DNA from: Deltaproteobacteria bacterium
GTDB taxonomy: Bacteria > Desulfobacterota > Desulfarculia > Adiutricales > JAGVGV01
Assembly (NCBI GenBank): GCA_020056895.1
Contig: JAGVGV010000547.1
Coordinates: 1-7,159 of the forward strand
DNA length: 7,159 nt
Direction of reading: 5' to 3'
The translations under genes and the position numbers were made by a program. The notes below the pieces were generated by a model. The model searched no databases. It saw nothing but the letters and a program-made list of their open reading frames with translations, and was not told the DNA's origin. Positions within the stretch are counted from its first letter, which is position 1, and each line of letters starts with the position of its first letter. Of the stretch, positions 6,103 through 7,159 are shown piece by piece.

Positions 6103-7159
6103 CAGCCGGCATGACCACCATGGCCACTGAGATGAGCGGCTCGCGGCTGATCGCCCCCTATTTCGGCAATTCCCTCTTCATCTGGGCCAACCTCATCGGC
6201 CTCATCCTCATCTACCTGACCGTGGGCTACTTCCTCGGCGGACGGCTGGCCGACCGCAGGCCGGAACCACGGCTGCTTTGCTGGCTCACCATGGCAGCGG
6301 CCGCGTCCATCGCGGCGCTTCCCTTCGTGGCGCGGCCGATCATGGGCCTCGCCATCAAGGGTGTCGAGCAGATCTCCGCCGGGGCTTTCCTGGGCTCCTT
6401 CGCCGTGACCGTGCTGCTCTTCGCCGTGCCGGTCACCATACTTGGCATGGTGCCGCCTTTTGCCATCCGCCTGCGCATGACGGCCGTGGATTCGGCAGGT
6501 AACGTTTCCGGAAATCTTTACGCCCTCTCCACCGTGGGCAGCATCATCGGTACCTTTCTGCCGGTTCTGGTGCTGATTCCCTGGATAGGAACCCGCGACA
6601 CCATGCTGCTGTTCGCCGGCGTGCTGGCCGCCGTGTCCGCGGCAGGGCTCGGCAGCCGCATCTGGGCGGGAGTGCCGCTGATCATCATGGTCGGTCTCGC
6701 CGTCCCCCAGGGCGCCATCAAACCCGACCCGGATAGTATCTTCGAAACCGAGTCGCCATATCAGTACATCCAGGTGGTGGACAAAAGCGGCACAAAGTAC
6801 CTCAAGCTGAACGAGGGCTGGGCGGTCCATTCCGTCTACAATCCCGACCGCCTGCTTACCGGCGGTTACTGGGACTATTTTTCGATAGCGCCCTGGTTCG
6901 CCGATGACTCGGCTCCGGAAAGAGTACTGGTGATCGGCAATGCGGCGGGTTCCATCCCCCGGCTGCTGACATCTTTCTACCCGGACGTCCAGGTAGACGG
7001 CGTGGAGATCGACCCCGGCGTGGTCGATGCCGGGCGCAGATATTTCGACATGAACGCGCCCAACCTGACCGTCCACGTGGCCGACGGCAGGCCCTTCCTT
7101 AAAACCAGCGATGAAAGCTGGGACCTGATCGCCGTCGACGCTTTCCGCCAGCCATACAT
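6069..7159 (+). CDS. Membrane spermidine synthase-like protein, 3' end missing
   Basis: The frame is open from GTG 6069 to the window end (363 codons, incomplete). The first 215 residues hold about six or seven membrane segments (for example 4-18, 35-58, 70-92, 105-132, 148-172, 178-194 and 199-213). A SpeE-like domain follows: ETESPYQYIQVV (226-237), YLKLNEG (244-250), LTGGYWDYF (263-271), a SAM-type nucleotide-binding loop VLVIGNAAGS (286-295), the acidic VEIDP (312-316), ADGR (338-341) and AVDAFRQPY (355-363). SpeE-family enzymes transfer an aminopropyl group from decarboxylated SAM to a polyamine; membrane-fused members often have unproven substrates. GTG 6069 is chosen because it follows the TAG at 6066, has GGAAG 6-10 bases upstream, and PRPLLYLLVLTAGMTT resembles the usual beginning of this family. 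ATG 6111 is possible but would cut the first membrane segment. It overlaps the odd HdrA end by 34 bp. Glutamate codons are about evenly GAA and GAG, unlike the GAA-dominated HdrA. Confidence 0.88.
   Translation, partial: MPRPLLYLLVLTAGMTTMATEMSGSRLIAPYFGNSLFIWANLIGLILIYLTVGYFLGGRLADRRPEPRLLCWLTMAAAASIAALPFVARPIMGLAIKGVEQISAGAFLGSFAVTVLLFAVPVTILGMVPPFAIRLRMTAVDSAGNVSGNLYALSTVGSIIGTFLPVLVLIPWIGTRDTMLLFAGVLAAVSAAGLGSRIWAGVPLIIMVGLAVPQGAIKPDPDSIFETESPYQYIQVVDKSGTKYLKLNEGWAVHSVYNPDRLLTGGYWDYFSIAPWFADDSAPERVLVIGNAAGSIPRLLTSFYPDVQVDGVEIDPGVVDAGRRYFDMNAPNLTVHVADGRPFLKTSDESWDLIAVDAFRQPY

Noticed and set aside
6084..7076. Long antisense reading frame of 330 codons opposite the polyamine synthase gene
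   Set aside because: The + strand carries clear SpeE-family motifs; the antisense product is rich in His, Gly and Arg with no recognisable domain, as expected for a shadow in GC-rich DNA.

Overview
The window is GC-rich, tightly packed bacterial DNA with all real genes on the + strand. The best taxonomic clue is a methylenetetrahydrofolate reductase (MetF) gene followed by a very large HdrA-type flavin/iron-sulfur protein. That pairing is typical of anaerobes running a Wood-Ljungdahl (reductive acetyl-CoA) pathway, and the HdrA style resembles sulfate-reducing or syntrophic Desulfobacterota. This placement is inference from gene content; there is no rRNA or marker gene.

Layout: (1) 1-204 is non-coding as far as I can tell and holds a C/G-rich nested inverted repeat (43-80), whose G-rich half also fits a G-quadruplex. 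(2) 205-798 and 795-1904 form a two-gene unit with an ATGA overlap: an unrecognised secreted protein, then a membrane-bound diguanylate cyclase (c-di-GMP synthesis). (3) 1905-2235 is a partly AT-rich intergenic region with a short palindrome and a good sigma70-type promoter. (4) 2236-3108 is metF. (5) 3241-6102 is a tandem-module HdrA-like protein, normal up to about residue 920 and then ending in an unrelated 33-residue tail. (6) 6069-7159 is the 5' part of a multi-TM spermidine synthase-like gene that runs off the window end.

Functionally, MetF and HdrA probably work together: HdrA would carry electrons between low- and higher-potential partners (ferredoxin, NADH or a quinone-side donor) and MetF would reduce methylene- to methyl-tetrahydrofolate or run in reverse. 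Neither MetV nor HdrB/HdrC/MvhD is visible. HdrA stops exactly where a C-terminal ferredoxin-like domain often follows.

The most notable points are the abrupt end of HdrA near 6000-6010, where reading frame and codon habits change (a rearrangement, assembly join or slippage at a 7-bp tandem repeat), and the unusual loss of conserved cysteines in the first HdrA module. I found no tRNA, rRNA, CRISPR array or transposase.
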